Shown here in pieces: positions 37,920-49,222 of a stretch of 64,000 bases of DNA. The notes below the pieces were generated by a model. It saw nothing but the letters and a program-made list of their open reading frames with translations, was not told the origin of the DNA and searched no databases. This DNA is from Pampus argenteus. Its lineage: Eukaryota; Chordata; Actinopteri; Scombriformes; Stromateidae. Made by a program: the position numbers and the translations under genes. Location of the stretch: the NCBI GenBank assembly GCA_036937835.1, contig CM072862.1, positions 18,134,501 to 18,198,500 on the forward strand. The letters are read 5' to 3'. How positions within the stretch are numbered: the first letter of the stretch is position 1; each line of letters starts with the position of its first letter.

Positions 37920-40900
37920 TTTCATCCATCCATCTATTTATCTGAACATACATTCAAAGCTTTGTCTGTTTTTCAGTTCTTTGTCTAACTGCCAGTGTTG
38001 AGACGTGACTCATTGCACCTAAATCGAAAACAGAGACTAACACTCTATACATTATCAATCATTTTCACAATGAAATTTCTTACATTTTCTGTTTTTCCAC
38101 TATTTATTCCCTTCTGAACAGACAACCAAAGCTTTGTTTTGGCATTCACAGAGGCATATTTTCCCAATTAAAGACTCAATTAGATGTTTTTGTAAGCTTT
38201 TAAAACAGTACAGTATATATTGCCGATGCAATATATAAAATTAATGCAAAACTGTGCCTGCATATTCAGAAAAAATATGCATTATTAACTGTAATACTGT
38301 GAATAATGGATAATGCTCACAACCTTCACCTTCTGCTATTACCAGAGTACAAATACAAACATGCATGAACAAATGTACTAAAGAAAATTACAGGTTGCAG
38401 ATTTCTTCCATCACCTACAAATTGCTATTCATTTACAGGTGGTTCTTCATGCCTTTATTCCATTTAATTGGCAGAAAAAGAGAACAACCACAAGGATTTC
38501 TATCATAGTGGCAGTACACCTTGCTATGTTCTGCTCTCACCTCTTGGATGTACATGAAGTCCTGTTGGCAGGTAAATCACTAAGGTGCAGTCAGGTGTTC
38601 GAGAACAATATGTGGTATGTTGCACTGCTCCAACAAGTTATTAAAATGCTCCTTACTTTATTTCTTGTGGCCATCACGGAGGATAAATCCAACAGTTGAG
38701 AAGGTTTGTAAAGGTAAGAGGTGCTGGGGTTGACATTTGTTGAATTGTGTACTGTTTTCAGTGTAAACATGTTTGAACAAGGATTTTATTACAGAATCTT
38801 GGGGGATGAACCAATCTAAAATCTTGCCTAAGGCTCCAACAATGTCAGGCCCAGTCCTGCATGGAAGGTCTCTAAGATTTGAAATATGGTTTCTTAGTTA
38901 GAGTCTGGGTTGTAAGGAAAAAAATGCAAACAAAGCATTTCTATTTTTGTGTTATTCATTTAATCTTGTGTAAACAATCATGTCTAAATTCCATAATAAA
39001 GACTACCACTACACTACCATAAATATTGCTTTATCTAACATGTGGTGAATGATAGATGTGAAGGACACTGTCATCTGCATATAGACGTTCATCAATGCCT
39101 TAACATGGCTGTCAATAGAAAACAGTACGCAGAAGACATGCATGAGAGAATATACTGCATCTATTTGTGTCTGTGTTTAATATCCGTTGCACTTAAGAAA
39201 AACGTTCAACTTTCACTTTCACATATAAGCTACAAATGAATTATAGTTCGCATCAAGATGCAACTGTCAGATGGAGACTCTCCCAAGAAAAACAACACAA
39301 AAAATCATAATGTTAGTTTGAGTGACAGATTTCATGTAGCAGCCATTATGACCTGGAGCACAGGAGTGCACAGCGGCACAGTTAAGATGATGTATATGTA
39401 TATGTATGTACAACCCAGTCACCACAATAAAATGTTGGCTTGTATGTTTTTGCAAACCACTGATACACTGCATAGCTTGCTTTTTGCATGTCATTTAATG
39501 CACCATTAAATGGCCCTTGGTTGAATCATGGTTCATGGTTGAATAATTATGTTGTATGTTTTCACAATGCTGTGGTTGATGTCTCGTTAGGCGTAGGCAC
39601 AAAAAATACTTGGTTAGGGAAAGAGCATGGTTTGGGTCAAAATAGATGGTTTTGTCATAAGAAAAACAGCTGTAAAATGTGCTATTGTCTTGCTGAAAAT
39701 AATATAAAATAAATAAGATTTATCTAGTGGTTAAGTGGTCTGAAGGTGGTCTTGAACAGTTCTCTCTGCTTTTGCAACTTTCTCCCATTATATTACTATA
39801 GTACGTAAGGTAGAAATGTTGATATGAAATGTACTGAAACATAAATAAAATATTCATCCTATATTTATCAAAGGCACCTTGCTTTCAACAAGCTTTATTA
39901 GATATAGTTACGCATCTGAAATTGATTTTCAAGGTTTGCGATTGCACTGTAGGCTCTTGATCTTACAAGCCAAATGAAATCCAGCCACACTAAGCCAAGA
40001 CCTCACTGATGTGTCTGTCATGTGACTGACACAAACACTGCAATGAGCTGTTCTCATCTGTTGCTGCCCAATAGCTACAGAGCCATGAGCAACGCTGACC
40101 AACAGCAGGATGAAGCTGGCTTCATTGTGCAACACCAAAAAGATACCAAATCACCTGTCAATAATTTGAGCACCACACCCCAAAATGCTGACCTTTACAG
40201 TGAACACAGCACAAACACAAGCCTAAAGTCTCTCACACCCACCCATTGCTTCTTAGTGTAAAGCTTAGACCCAAAGAGACCTGGTCATAAACTCTCCATG
40301 CATTCTAACCCATCCTCTCTACCTCCATATGCACTGAGTGTAGGCAGTATATCCAGCACAGCAAGTGTAGAGAGCTGCAGCAGGATTAAGATCCCACGGG
40401 TCCCTGGGGACCCAACACAAATGTTGCAGCAATAATGCTATGAAAAGTGGGAGATCAGCGTCATAATCATGGGATGAACACTGGATGAAATTTCATATAC
40501 AGTACATAAATAAGCGAGGCTGTCTGACATTCTAACATCTGGTTTGTATTTATTGCTTCAGGAAACTGAATCAGAGAAGCAGGGAAAGGGTCGTATGTTT
40601 TAGTTCCCATTGTATCAAGTTGGGCCTGTTTTGTATTTGAAAAGAATTAATTGAACATAGTTTTCATTTCATGCCTCCGAAGACGGCTTATTAAACAGTT
40701 GAGTAACTGTATTTACATTGATTCAGATTAAAAGGTTTCTTAAGGACTACAGGACATGACAGATAGATTTTCATTAGAAGAGAGAGGGGGAGTAAATGTC
40801 TAATAGATGGCAGGTCTGGGATATAATGCATTCGCAGAAGCGGTGGAAAAACACTGGTGGTGTTAGAGTGTGTAACATGTAGCCTTTCGAAGGTGTGATT

Positions 40901-42418
40901 AGCATTACTGTAGTTTATCATCTAAACACAGGTCACTGTTTTTTACATTTAGCAGGCAGAAATGTTGTTCATTTCTATTTGCATATCATTTGTGGACATA
41001 AATGTGTGGTCTAAGTGGATTTATAGGAATGAGCATATAAATATATGCGGGAGCCACCTGTAATTTACAGTTGAAATTATCAATGTTTAGTCTTGACAGA
41101 ATTCAACTGTATGAAGTTAGAAGTCATCTGTCAGCATAGCAGCTTTCGGTTTAAAACACAATATACAGATGTGCATCATCAGCATAACATAAGACGTAGA
41201 TCATTTTGAACATGAGCATATACAAACTAAATAAAATCAAATAAAGAACTGGCTATTGCTAGCCCACACAACATCCTCTTGGATACGTAGGATGATTTAA
41301 AGATTGAAATTTGTCCAAAAAAAATATGGTCCCCCCTTCAACTATTTCCCACAGCTGCTTGGAAACAACCTTTATAAATGCCAGAAGAAGAAGTCATGTT
41401 GACGTGATGACTAACCAAATGGTTTTTACTTGAGCTTTTGACTTTACTGTATACAAAGGAAGAACTTAGGCAATGGAACGGATGGCCATTTGTCAGCATG
41501 TGCAAACATCACATTCGCAATAGTGTTAAGTCATACAATTACCCAAAATTCTGAATCACAATCTATGATGCACAGTGAGTTGCCTAGGTCCTGTGTTTAC
41601 AGTTTCACAACAATTCCCACAAGCCAATTGGGCTCACACTGATAAGAAAACCATAAAACAGGGCATGGAAAGTATCCATTAAAGGCTGGAGTGAAGGCGT
41701 CTTGTGTTATAGAGTAATTTCCACTCACACAAAGTCTATCATTTTAACCCCAGGGTGACTGTGCGGCGTGTGACCTCAGTTTCACTGTCATTCTAGAGAG
41801 CAGTGCTTCTGTAAGCAGCAAATGGACGACTGCTGGGAATATTGCAGGCTTGTACCCAGACAGGCAATTTTCCCTACGGTGGGATAATGGCAGTAAGTGG
41901 GGGGTGGTGGTAAGATTTAGTCATATACAATACACCTACTTGTAAGGTGGTTATTTTATTCTGCTGCCACCATCCAATATATCGCCTCATTGGTGTTGAT
42001 TACAGACAGCTCCTGGTTTCAGGGTTTTGCCATCTCACCTCCCACAACCTGATTTAAAGGTAGTTGGATTTTTTTTTTTTTTTTTTTTCTTTTCCTCCAG
42101 TGTAATTTTATTGCGCTCTTATTTTATTATTTCACCACCATATGGGTGAAAAAAAGGCAGTTATTTTCTTGGTAAAGCATGTGCAGCACTGCTATGAAAT
42201 GAAACACATTTTAGTGACATGGCATAAACTAAATTTTAAGGGAGCACAATCTATAAACCACACATCAGTACTATCACAAGAAAGCAGCTGACAGAAACAA
42301 TAGCATGACATTAGAGATTCAAGTATTTTTCACTGTTTTATAGCTTTTGGAGACAGCCGTTCATATTTATACATATAGATTAAACGTTCATCATAATATT
42401 AACAGCCAAATATAAAGT
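37920..42418. other. gene-free interval, part 3
   Basis: No recognised exon. One teleost repeat piece lies at 39575-39650. The segment 41745-41920 is less AT-rich than its surroundings and has no repeat match I know. Open frames at 38439-38699 and 40022-40261 lack any domain I can identify. Confidence 0.5.
39575..39650 (+). repeat. teleost repeat (GTAGGCACAAAAA...CATGGTTTGGGT)
   Basis: GGCGTAGGCACAAAAAATAC, TTGGTTAGGGAAAGAGCATG then GTTTGGGTCAAAATA. This is a diverged copy of a common fish repeat (GTTTAGGCACAAAAACCAC...GGTTTGGGTTAAAATA). Confidence 0.6.
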
Positions 42419-42500
42419 AAAAGCAAGACAAGTTTATTTGTATGGCATAGTTCAACAAGGCAATTCAGAATGTTTTACATAAAACATAAAGGGCATCAAT
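42419..42500 (+). repeat. teleost repeat (AAGACAAGTTTATTTGTATG...)
   Basis: AAGACAAGTTTATTTGTATG, then CAAGGCAATTCAGAATG and TTTACATAAAACATAAA. This is a diverged copy of a widespread vertebrate repeat (copies read CAAGTTTATTTGTATAGCAC...AAGGCAATTCAAAGTGCTTTACAT). Confidence 0.7.
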
Positions 42501-44225
42501 ACATAATGCAAAGGAAAAACAATATAAAAAAGACATATTTAAATGCAATGAAAAAGAGTTCAACAAAATAAAAAATAAGCTAAAATAAAATCTGTAAAGT
42601 GAAGAATACCTCAGGCTCAGTGAAATAAAAAATACATTTTTAAGTATCCTGTGTCATTGCCTTAATTGTTTATCATCTCCTTGTATGGCAAAAAAAAAAA
42701 ATCTGCACATTTATACACTAAAATCCTTTTTTTTTCTCTCTTCCAGTAAAACATTATTAAACATATTTGATGACTGATTCTGCAATCGGGGGCTGCACAA
42801 CTTTATCAGCTCAAATGTCATTTGCAGTATTATTAAACTACACTTTCTTTGAACTGTATTGTGTTTGTGAGTCATAGCAGCTAAGACGCGTGTTTGGATA
42901 TCAGTTGTTAAAAACTTTCCAAAAGCATGCGTTTGTAGTCTAATTTATTCATAGACTTCAACTGTGTAGTTGTGTTTACTTATAAAAATGACTCAAATTA
43001 AGATTTGGGTAAATGATTAACATTGTTTCAGATTCATTTTCTGTTGATACATAATCAGATAATTGTTTCAGCTCTTTTTTTCCAACTACATTTTCTGTTG
43101 AATCAGGCGTGTGTCATCTTACAGAACTTTAAAGTCACAGCAAACATGTCAAATGCAAAAAGGTGGTCCACAGATTTCAGCAAAATAAACAGTACAGATC
43201 ACTGAAAAGGCTCCTTGAGATAAAGATTTTTTTTTTTTAACTCTCAGTTTACCATCAGTTATAACTCAGCAGTAGACAAGGCTTTTTTTATTTTACATTT
43301 CTGGGACTCCCTCTTGTTCTGGAAGATGTCTTTGGCAGCGTTTGTTATGCAACCAGACAGAAATAAGCAGGTGCAAAAAAATGCAATTGGTTGTTGTAGA
43401 AGACAAGAAAGCCAGTGGTGTCTCCTTCAGCTCGAGACTCTCTAATAAGTGAGCTGACATCAGGTCACCCTGTACACCACCTGACACAGTTAGTGGCTCT
43501 CTGATGATGGCTGAGACATAATGATGATCGGTTTAATCTCCAGTATTGCGCTAAAACACCTTTGATTTATTTTTGGCAGTTGAAAAGGCGATGAATCCCT
43601 TAAACTTGAAGTTTCAAATTGATAGTCAGCAAAATGCATAAGTGTAGCCTCTAGCTGCGCACATGCGCTATTATCCAACATGGCTGTCGTCTTTCACAGT
43701 TGGATCTTCTTCTCATGAAACCTGCAGGCCCTGCGTCAATCACAAAAAAATTATTCAAATAGCTTTGACCTCGGTGTTTTTCAGTGAGGATTCTTTTTAT
43801 AGCAGGAGGAGCAGCAGAGATATGCGGGGAGTGATGAGCTGCGGATAGAAAGAGCTTTCTGTCGCTGCTTCAGTCTGTTCTCTAACGCTGTGAAATTCAT
43901 ACATCCTTCAGTCTGTCAGAGGGGGAGCCACAGTCTCTCTCCTCGCAGAGAGAGTTAATGGTCACAGCGATTGGCTCACTTCCCTCTGCCAGAAATGGCA
44001 AAATAACAAAAAGCTGTAGTCAGGGATAGATGAATATCCAGAGGTTGTGCATAGTCATTCATTTCTGGGGATTGACTTATTGCTTCATGCTTTAGCCTGC
44101 AGCACATTTTTCTTCTTTCAGGTTTCATATTTTTTTGTCCAGTCTTTTGTTCTTCTGTTTGGTACATACAATTCAACTGACAGCTGCTCATATAACAAGT
44201 TTCTTGGTTACTCTTAATTCCTACT

Positions 44226-44231
44226 ATATAG
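44226..44231. repeat. left target-site duplication ATATAG
   Basis: Identical to the six bases at 45009-45014 immediately outside the right inverted repeat. Confidence 0.85.
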
Positions 44232-45008
44232 TACGGAAGCGTATTGCATTCACTTGAAATTAAAAAAAAAAACTCCTGTTTTTCTGAGTAATTTTTTTTC
44301 CTCCTGTTTTTCTGAGTTATTTTTTTTAACCTGTTTTTCTGAGTAATTTTTTTTAACCTGTTTTTCGAGGTAATTTGTTTTCTATTGAGATACTTAGAAC
44401 GGAAGCAAACATGGCCGGCTTGTTTAGTTTAATTAGGTTTTACTTTGATCTGGGTTTAAGACACTGTGAGATAGTCCTGTCTTTAAGTCATATATGGTAT
44501 TAGTTTGTCGACTTTACGCAGGCACCTGAAGACTTTGCGGTTGTTCAGAAGGAAAGCCCATTCAGATCTCATAGACATAGCAATGTTTCTCCAGGATCAG
44601 CTGGATATATATGGCATGCTCCATGGATACAAGATGATGTATCCATGGGCATGTACGTGCGGGACAGGAGTCACCATGGATGGACGGAAGTCACTTGCAG
44701 GTTGGATTTTCTCGCGGGATTTAAAAAGCATCGCGATAAATTACAAAAAAAATTAGCACGAAAAACAGGGTGGAAAAAATAACTCGGAAAAACAGGGGAA
44801 AAAATTACATCGAAAAACAGGATGGGTGTTCTCGCGGGATTGCGAAGTATCGCGATAATTTAGGACAAAATTTGCACGAAAAACAAGGTGGAAAAAAATA
44901 ACTCGGAAAAACAGGAAAAAAATTACTCAGTAAAACAGGAGAAAAAAAATTACTCAAAAAAACAGGAGGTTTTTTTTTTTTTTCAAGTGAATGCAATACG
45001 CTTCCGTA
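44232..45008 (+). mobile_element. IS3EU-like DNA transposon, non-autonomous, with intact ends
   Basis: A 777-base element. Its two ends are perfect 28-base inverted repeats beginning TACGGAAGCGTATTGCATTC. It is flanked by an identical 6-base duplication, ATATAG, at 44226-44231 and 45009-45014. Inside lies a frame (44490-44640) reading LSTLRRHLKTLRLFRRK, then FLQDQLDIYGMLHGYKMM. This resembles the N-terminal part of the integrase-core transposases common in fish, whose usual form includes LFRR...LHGYR.M. From memory of the IS3EU group, its members make 6-base duplications and begin with TAY, both of which fit. No catalytic DDE core is present, so the copy cannot move on its own. The perfect ends and retained CpGs suggest a young insertion. 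The class assignment is inference; the ends and duplication are directly visible. Confidence 0.8.
44490..44756 (+). pseudogene. transposase fragment inside the 44.2 kb element
   Basis: An open stretch reading SLSTLRRHLKTLRLFRRKAH then LIDIAMFLQDQLDIYG and LHGYKMMY. It resembles the helical DNA-binding region that precedes the integrase core in eukaryotic IS3-type transposases. The similarity fades after about 44640, where the frame enters internal repeats. It lacks the DDE catalytic residues and has no convincing ATG at the start of the similarity. It is a relic retained within a deletion derivative, not a working gene. Confidence 0.6.
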
Positions 45009-45014
45009 ATATAG
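45009..45014. repeat. right target-site duplication ATATAG
   Basis: Matches 44226-44231. The flanking bases beyond differ, so the duplication is six bases. Confidence 0.85.
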
Positions 45015-47865
45015 CGACTTTTTTAAAAATTTTTATTTTTTTTACCAAAGGTCAACAAAGGGTTTTGGTAGAAGTGACCGGCAACTGAAATCAGTTGCAT
45101 TTAAGGGAAATTATTAGTGGCTCAAGCAGTTTTTCTAGGTTTTCGGTTTTGTGGATTTTCTTTTCACTTGTCCTCTACGTTAGGAAAGTGAATGTCTTTG
45201 GGTTTTTAGACTGTCAAGAGAAAAAAAAAAACAAGAAAAGGCTTTAGGGAAAATATAATGGACATTTTTCATTAGCTTCTGATATTTCATAGACTAAACA
45301 AGTAATCTATCATTCAAGAATATAATTGGCAAATTAATTGATAATGTAATTAATCATTAGTTGCAGCTACTTTTCTGACTGTGAGGTTTTTTAGCATCTG
45401 CTTGTGATGCTCATTTCTGTTGTTGAAATCCTTGTGCAGACTACAGATCAAGACAGGTAACAATATTAGAGTACTGACAACGACAAGACAAACAAGGAAA
45501 TGTCAAAGATAAAACAAAAAAAAAAAAAGCAATAAAATGAAAATAAATACTGAACATAAAAAGGAGCATGTTTCTTCATCATTAAATATTAAATGGTGTG
45601 GTTGAATGGTGGGCATTTTTAGAAAAGCAGATACGGGAAAAGGTCATTAATCAATTTTCTGTTTCTTTTACCAACATTTTTTTGCATAGAAATGCTACAG
45701 TGAAATCTGATGATCACAGGAAGGACTGCTGCAAAATAGCAACACACTGTTTAGTTACAAAGTGTGTGATTGGTCTGGTGATGTGTGTATATATACATAC
45801 ATATATATATATTCAAAGTCCAGCTACTTTTTATAACCCAAACCAAAAAGAAATCTATGGCACCATTGTTTTGTATTCTTGTGTTGAATTTATAACTATT
45901 GAAAGCTATCAGAGGAATAAAGAGTGGCTTTTGTATGTTTGCTCCAGGTAAAGACATTCATCCTGTGTCTACAGGTTTGTTAGCAGCAGGAGAGATCCTG
46001 CTCAGTGTGTCTGCTTGCTGTTTCAGAGACGTGATTCAACAACAGTAGCTATTAGTTACATACCTGTTAGTCAATTTACGGATTGATCCAAGTCCACAAT
46101 AATAGCATCATCTTACAGTATATTTACTGTTATCTACCCTTACTGTTTCCATGGTGATTGAGAAATTTGCAGTTGTAGATAACAATAATTTATAATCACT
46201 AATGTTCCTGACTTATGATCTCCTGCATCCAGCAACAGACATCATTTGCTTTTTTTATATTGGGAACATTTTAGACAAAAGAGATTTTCAAAAAAAAAAA
46301 AAAAGAAAGAAAGAAAGACAACTTCAACAATCTCTAACACCTGTTACACTGTATATTCCTGTTTAGTAATTAACGCACCTGAGGCACTATTATAAAGTAA
46401 AGTACCATCTGTGCCATAAATCATACATTCATCCATAACATCATCAACATTTACATTAACTGAAACAGTAAGAGTAGAAACACCAGTGTAAAAACTCTGG
46501 TCCTGTATTCAGAATTTACATTATTTTATTTTATTATTTATTTTCAACAAGTTTAGCTCTGACTGCGACCGTTCATCAAAAATGCATCTACTAAATAACG
46601 GTCGGGAGTGGCCCAGTGAGCTATTGGAGAGCCTAATTGACGTTATTATTATTTAATCTGAATAAACAGATACACCAGTTGTTCTGTTATTTCTAAGAAT
46701 GTTTGCTGTAGTACTAAACTACACTTGCAGTCATGAATTAGATTTTTTTTAGCCGTGCTCACCCCATCTTTCATAGTAAACTGTTTGATTCAGTAAAGCC
46801 CTTATGACAACCAGTAGTAGACAAAGTACTCAAAAGCTCAAATGTCATGACACCTCTGTCAGCAGGGACAGTAATTCACATTAACTGATGTCAAAAGTGA
46901 GGGACATTTAAATTCAAGATAAGGCATCATTTTCATTTTAGATTAATACAGCATATTATAATTTTAGACACAGTTAAATGTTGCTTGCGCTATTTAGTTT
47001 CCAAGGTAACAAGAAGGGTATATTTAGAGTGCACTACACTGAGACAGAAGATAAAAGTGTTAATAATCTTGATGGAGCAATTACAATTAGTCAAAGTCAA
47101 ATAGTAAAGATCAAAACACCTCATCTGCTTACAGTTGACGGTGGTAGAATGCTCAAGAACGACTACACAGCTCATTCAGCACCACTTCTGACACTTGCGT
47201 CATTCAGTATTTAGTGGCATTATTGATTCATATGGAACAGTAGAGGTTTCACTTCAACTACCCATCAAGGGAGGTTCAGGAGAAATACAGACATCAGTGG
47301 GGAAAGGTGTTTTGTGTTATATGCTGGGTGATTTAGGGGCAATAATAACGATGCTCTATCAAACATGAGTAGAGCAAATATATCACGAATCTTTACTTTT
47401 GATTTACTTTTTTCTGAAAACATCTGGTTAAAGAATTTAGAAACATTTGTACAATCAAACTTCTTGTCTTGTGAACACACTGTCTCACATCATTACAGTA
47501 CTGTATCAAACCAAAAGTGTTTAAAATGTTACACAGAGATGAAAAGTGGTTATGCTTTGTCTTGTTGTAACTAATTAGTCACATACATGTATTTTTATTT
47601 GGGTTTATCACAATTATATTTTGAGGTAAACTTAAACCACTTTTCATCCAATTCTGTGTTGACAGTTGTGGCTCTCACTTAATTTTGGCCGGGTCTTCAG
47701 TGCTAAAACAAGGTGAGATTTCTGGAAGCCAAAGTTCAAGTATTAAACTGTATTATATTTACTTCATTCATAATTTAAACTGCAGTTCTTTAAAGCACGG
47801 AAGTTTATTTTTGACATTCGGAAACAGTACATGTACCAAAATAATCTAGGATCAAAGGGTCCACG
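45015..47865. other. gene-free interval between the transposon and mettl15
   Basis: AT-rich DNA with an interspersed-repeat end at 45265-45375, an AAAG run at 46300-46318 and a TA run near 45790-45811. Nothing coding was recognised. Confidence 0.5.
45265..45375 (+). repeat. right end of the same teleost repeat family
   Basis: TGATATTTCATAGACTAAAC, then AAATTAATTGATAATG and ending ATTAGTTGCAGCTAC, the usual right end of this family. Confidence 0.65.
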
Positions 47866-48019
47866 TACTAGCTTTCAACCCCAACTTGTGGTCTTTATTC
47901 AGTGAATGGAGCTGAATCAGTTGTCATCAAGTGACCTAAATATGCAAATTTCTCTCTAAGTCAGCTCCACTCACTGAATGGCTGCTATAAAATGCAGTTA
48001 AAAGCTGTGAAAGCTAGTA
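47866..48019. repeat. 154-base imperfect palindrome (MITE-like)
   Basis: Outer arms TACTAGCTTTCA (47866-47877) and TGAAAGCTAGTA (48008-48019) are perfect complements. Inner arms ATTCAGTGAATGGAGCTGA (47897-47915) and TCAGCTCCACTCACTGAAT (47961-47979) pair with one mismatch. The structure resembles a short hairpin transposon relic just 3' of mettl15. No clear target duplication was found. Confidence 0.7.
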
Positions 48020-48054
48020 AGTACAACTTTTCTTCTTTGATACACATGTAGTCT

Positions 48055-48060
48055 TTTATT
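48055..48060 (-). terminator. mettl15: candidate poly(A) signal AATAAA for mettl15
   Basis: Hexamer AATAAA on the minus strand about 480 bases after the mettl15 stop. It is one of many AATAAA hexamers in this AT-rich DNA, so position alone supports it. Confidence 0.3.
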
Positions 48061-48084
48061 TTTAGGTTTTTTTTTTTTTTTTCA

Positions 48085-48380
48085 TTTTGTCCCAATTTGT
48101 AATGTCCAGTTTTCTATGCACTGCAGTGCTTGTCACTGCTAACTCCACTTTTGTCCTGGGGAAGACACTAGACAGACACATGCTACATCTGTGACATATG
48201 GTGTCGCCAGCTACGTCTACCAGTAATGAGTTTCAATGGGAGAGTGCTCCATTTAGGAGGCTGATGTTTTCACTCCCAGAGCCCACCCACTGGCAGTGCT
48301 CCAAGCGGTAGAAATCACCAGTACAGTGTTGATGACAACAACCCTCACTGGCTTCCCAGCAACAAACAAGGCCAACACAA
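48085..48380 (+). repeat. SINE-like repeat next to the mettl15 stop codon
   Basis: Landmarks include CCCAATTTGTAATGTCCAGT, GTGCTTGTCACTGCTAACTC, ACTTTTGTCCTGGGGAAGAC and CATATGGTGTCGCCAGC. These match an abundant percomorph repeat whose complete copies end in a tRNA-like segment. Here that end is degraded. It probably forms part of the mettl15 3' UTR, in antisense. Confidence 0.6.
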
Positions 48381-48461
48381 GACTGAGCTGAAGGTGCCAC
48401 TACTAGGAACTGAACCCTCTGTAGACTGAGCTGAGCACTACTAGGAACTGAAACCTCTGTA
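48381..48461. repeat. tandem duplication in the mettl15 3' UTR
   Basis: Two units starting GACTGAGCTGA and sharing CACTACTAGGAACTGAA and CCTCTGTA. The first is 43 bases and the second 38, differing by a 5-base gap and one substitution. It starts about 75 bases past the mettl15 stop codon. Confidence 0.8.
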
Positions 48462-48537
48462 TCTGCAGAGGTAGGCTTTAAATTACAATTATTATTGTCT
48501 TGTTGTTGAAAAGACACAGAATCCTGTTGTGACATAA

Positions 48538-48959
48538 TTAACGTCTGAGTACTGCCCTCAGTTTTGCAGAGCGTCCTCGAGGGTTCTCTTCTACATCTTC
48601 CTTTTCTGGCATGATCGCTTTTCTTCGCAGAGGAAGCCAATAATCACTTCCTCCATCTCTTTTTTCCCCTAGTTTTTCCTTCCTGGTGCCTTGCTTCCTT
48701 GTGCTGAAGTGATCTAGGTTAGACAAGTCGTCTCCCTTGAGGAAACGTTTGACCAGTCTGTCTTCTAGTGAATGAAAGGTGATCACGCAGAGACGTCCTC
48801 CAGGTTTCAGTGCCGTCTGAGCAACACGCAGACCCGCATGCAGTTCGTTCAGCTCATCATTCACAAAGATCCGCAGAGCTTGAAAAGTCTTTGTGGCCAC
48901 ATGTGCAGATCGGTGAAGACGATCCTTACGTGCGTAGACAACAGCTGCAGGAAACGATC
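48538..48959 (-). CDS. mettl15: mettl15 terminal coding exon with stop codon
   Basis: Last coding exon, 422 bases including the TAA stop at 48538-48540. It reads GSFPAAVVYARKDRLHRSAH, then TKTFQALRIFVNDELNEL, PGGRLCVITFHSLEDRLVKR and finally NPRGRSAKLRAVLRR. TKTFQALRI.VN.EL, FHSLEDR.VK and NPR.RSAKLR are the three C-terminal RsmH/METTL15 signatures, so the catalytic core appears intact. The acceptor is CTGTCTCTAG just right of 48959. The variable stretch between FLKGDD and the C terminus differs from mammals, as usual for this loop. The four exons together encode about 309 residues, against the corresponding ~310 of the 407-residue human protein, with no frameshift or premature stop. The role is methylation of mitochondrial small-subunit rRNA. 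Confidence 0.96.
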
Positions 48960-49222
48960 CTAGAGACAGAAAAGCTAAGTGAGTGGATTCATGTCTTAAG
49001 CAATAACATTTTATTACCTTTGTTATCTTTATTATCTTTATCTTTATTGTTTTTATTTGGAAATAAAAAGAGTAAAATCCCACAAAGAAAAATACAAAAA
49101 AGCAATGTAGACAAAACAAATGTTGAAATGTTCCATAGAAAGTCATGTAGTGCTCCCAGTGATAAACCTACAACTATGAGGAAACATTAGCCATTGCATC
49201 CTTGTGCATTGCATCCAGTACA

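Larger units (their letters stand above)
48020..48537 (-). other. mettl15: mettl15 probable 3' UTR and downstream flank
   Basis: Sequence 3' of the stop codon on the minus strand. It includes a 40-base tandem duplication (48381-48461) and a SINE-like repeat (about 48085-48380). A minus-strand AATAAA (plus-strand TTTATT at 48055-48060) about 480 bases past the stop is the first plausible poly(A) signal I noticed. The transcript end is inferred, not seen. Confidence 0.45.

Noticed and set aside
40022..40261. 79-residue frame with hydrophilic composition
   Set aside because: No recognisable motif, overlapping frames on the other strand, and no splice or promoter context to support it.
43650..43690. 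GCGCACATGCGC followed by CAACATGGC, suggesting an NRF-1/YY1-type promoter
   Set aside because: The spacing does not match the NRF-1 consensus, there is no clear CpG island, and no gene was found on either side.
48233..48640. 135-residue minus-strand frame overlapping the mettl15 stop region
   Set aside because: Its N-terminal part is an out-of-frame reading of the real terminal exon, and the rest comes from the duplication and SINE-like repeat.
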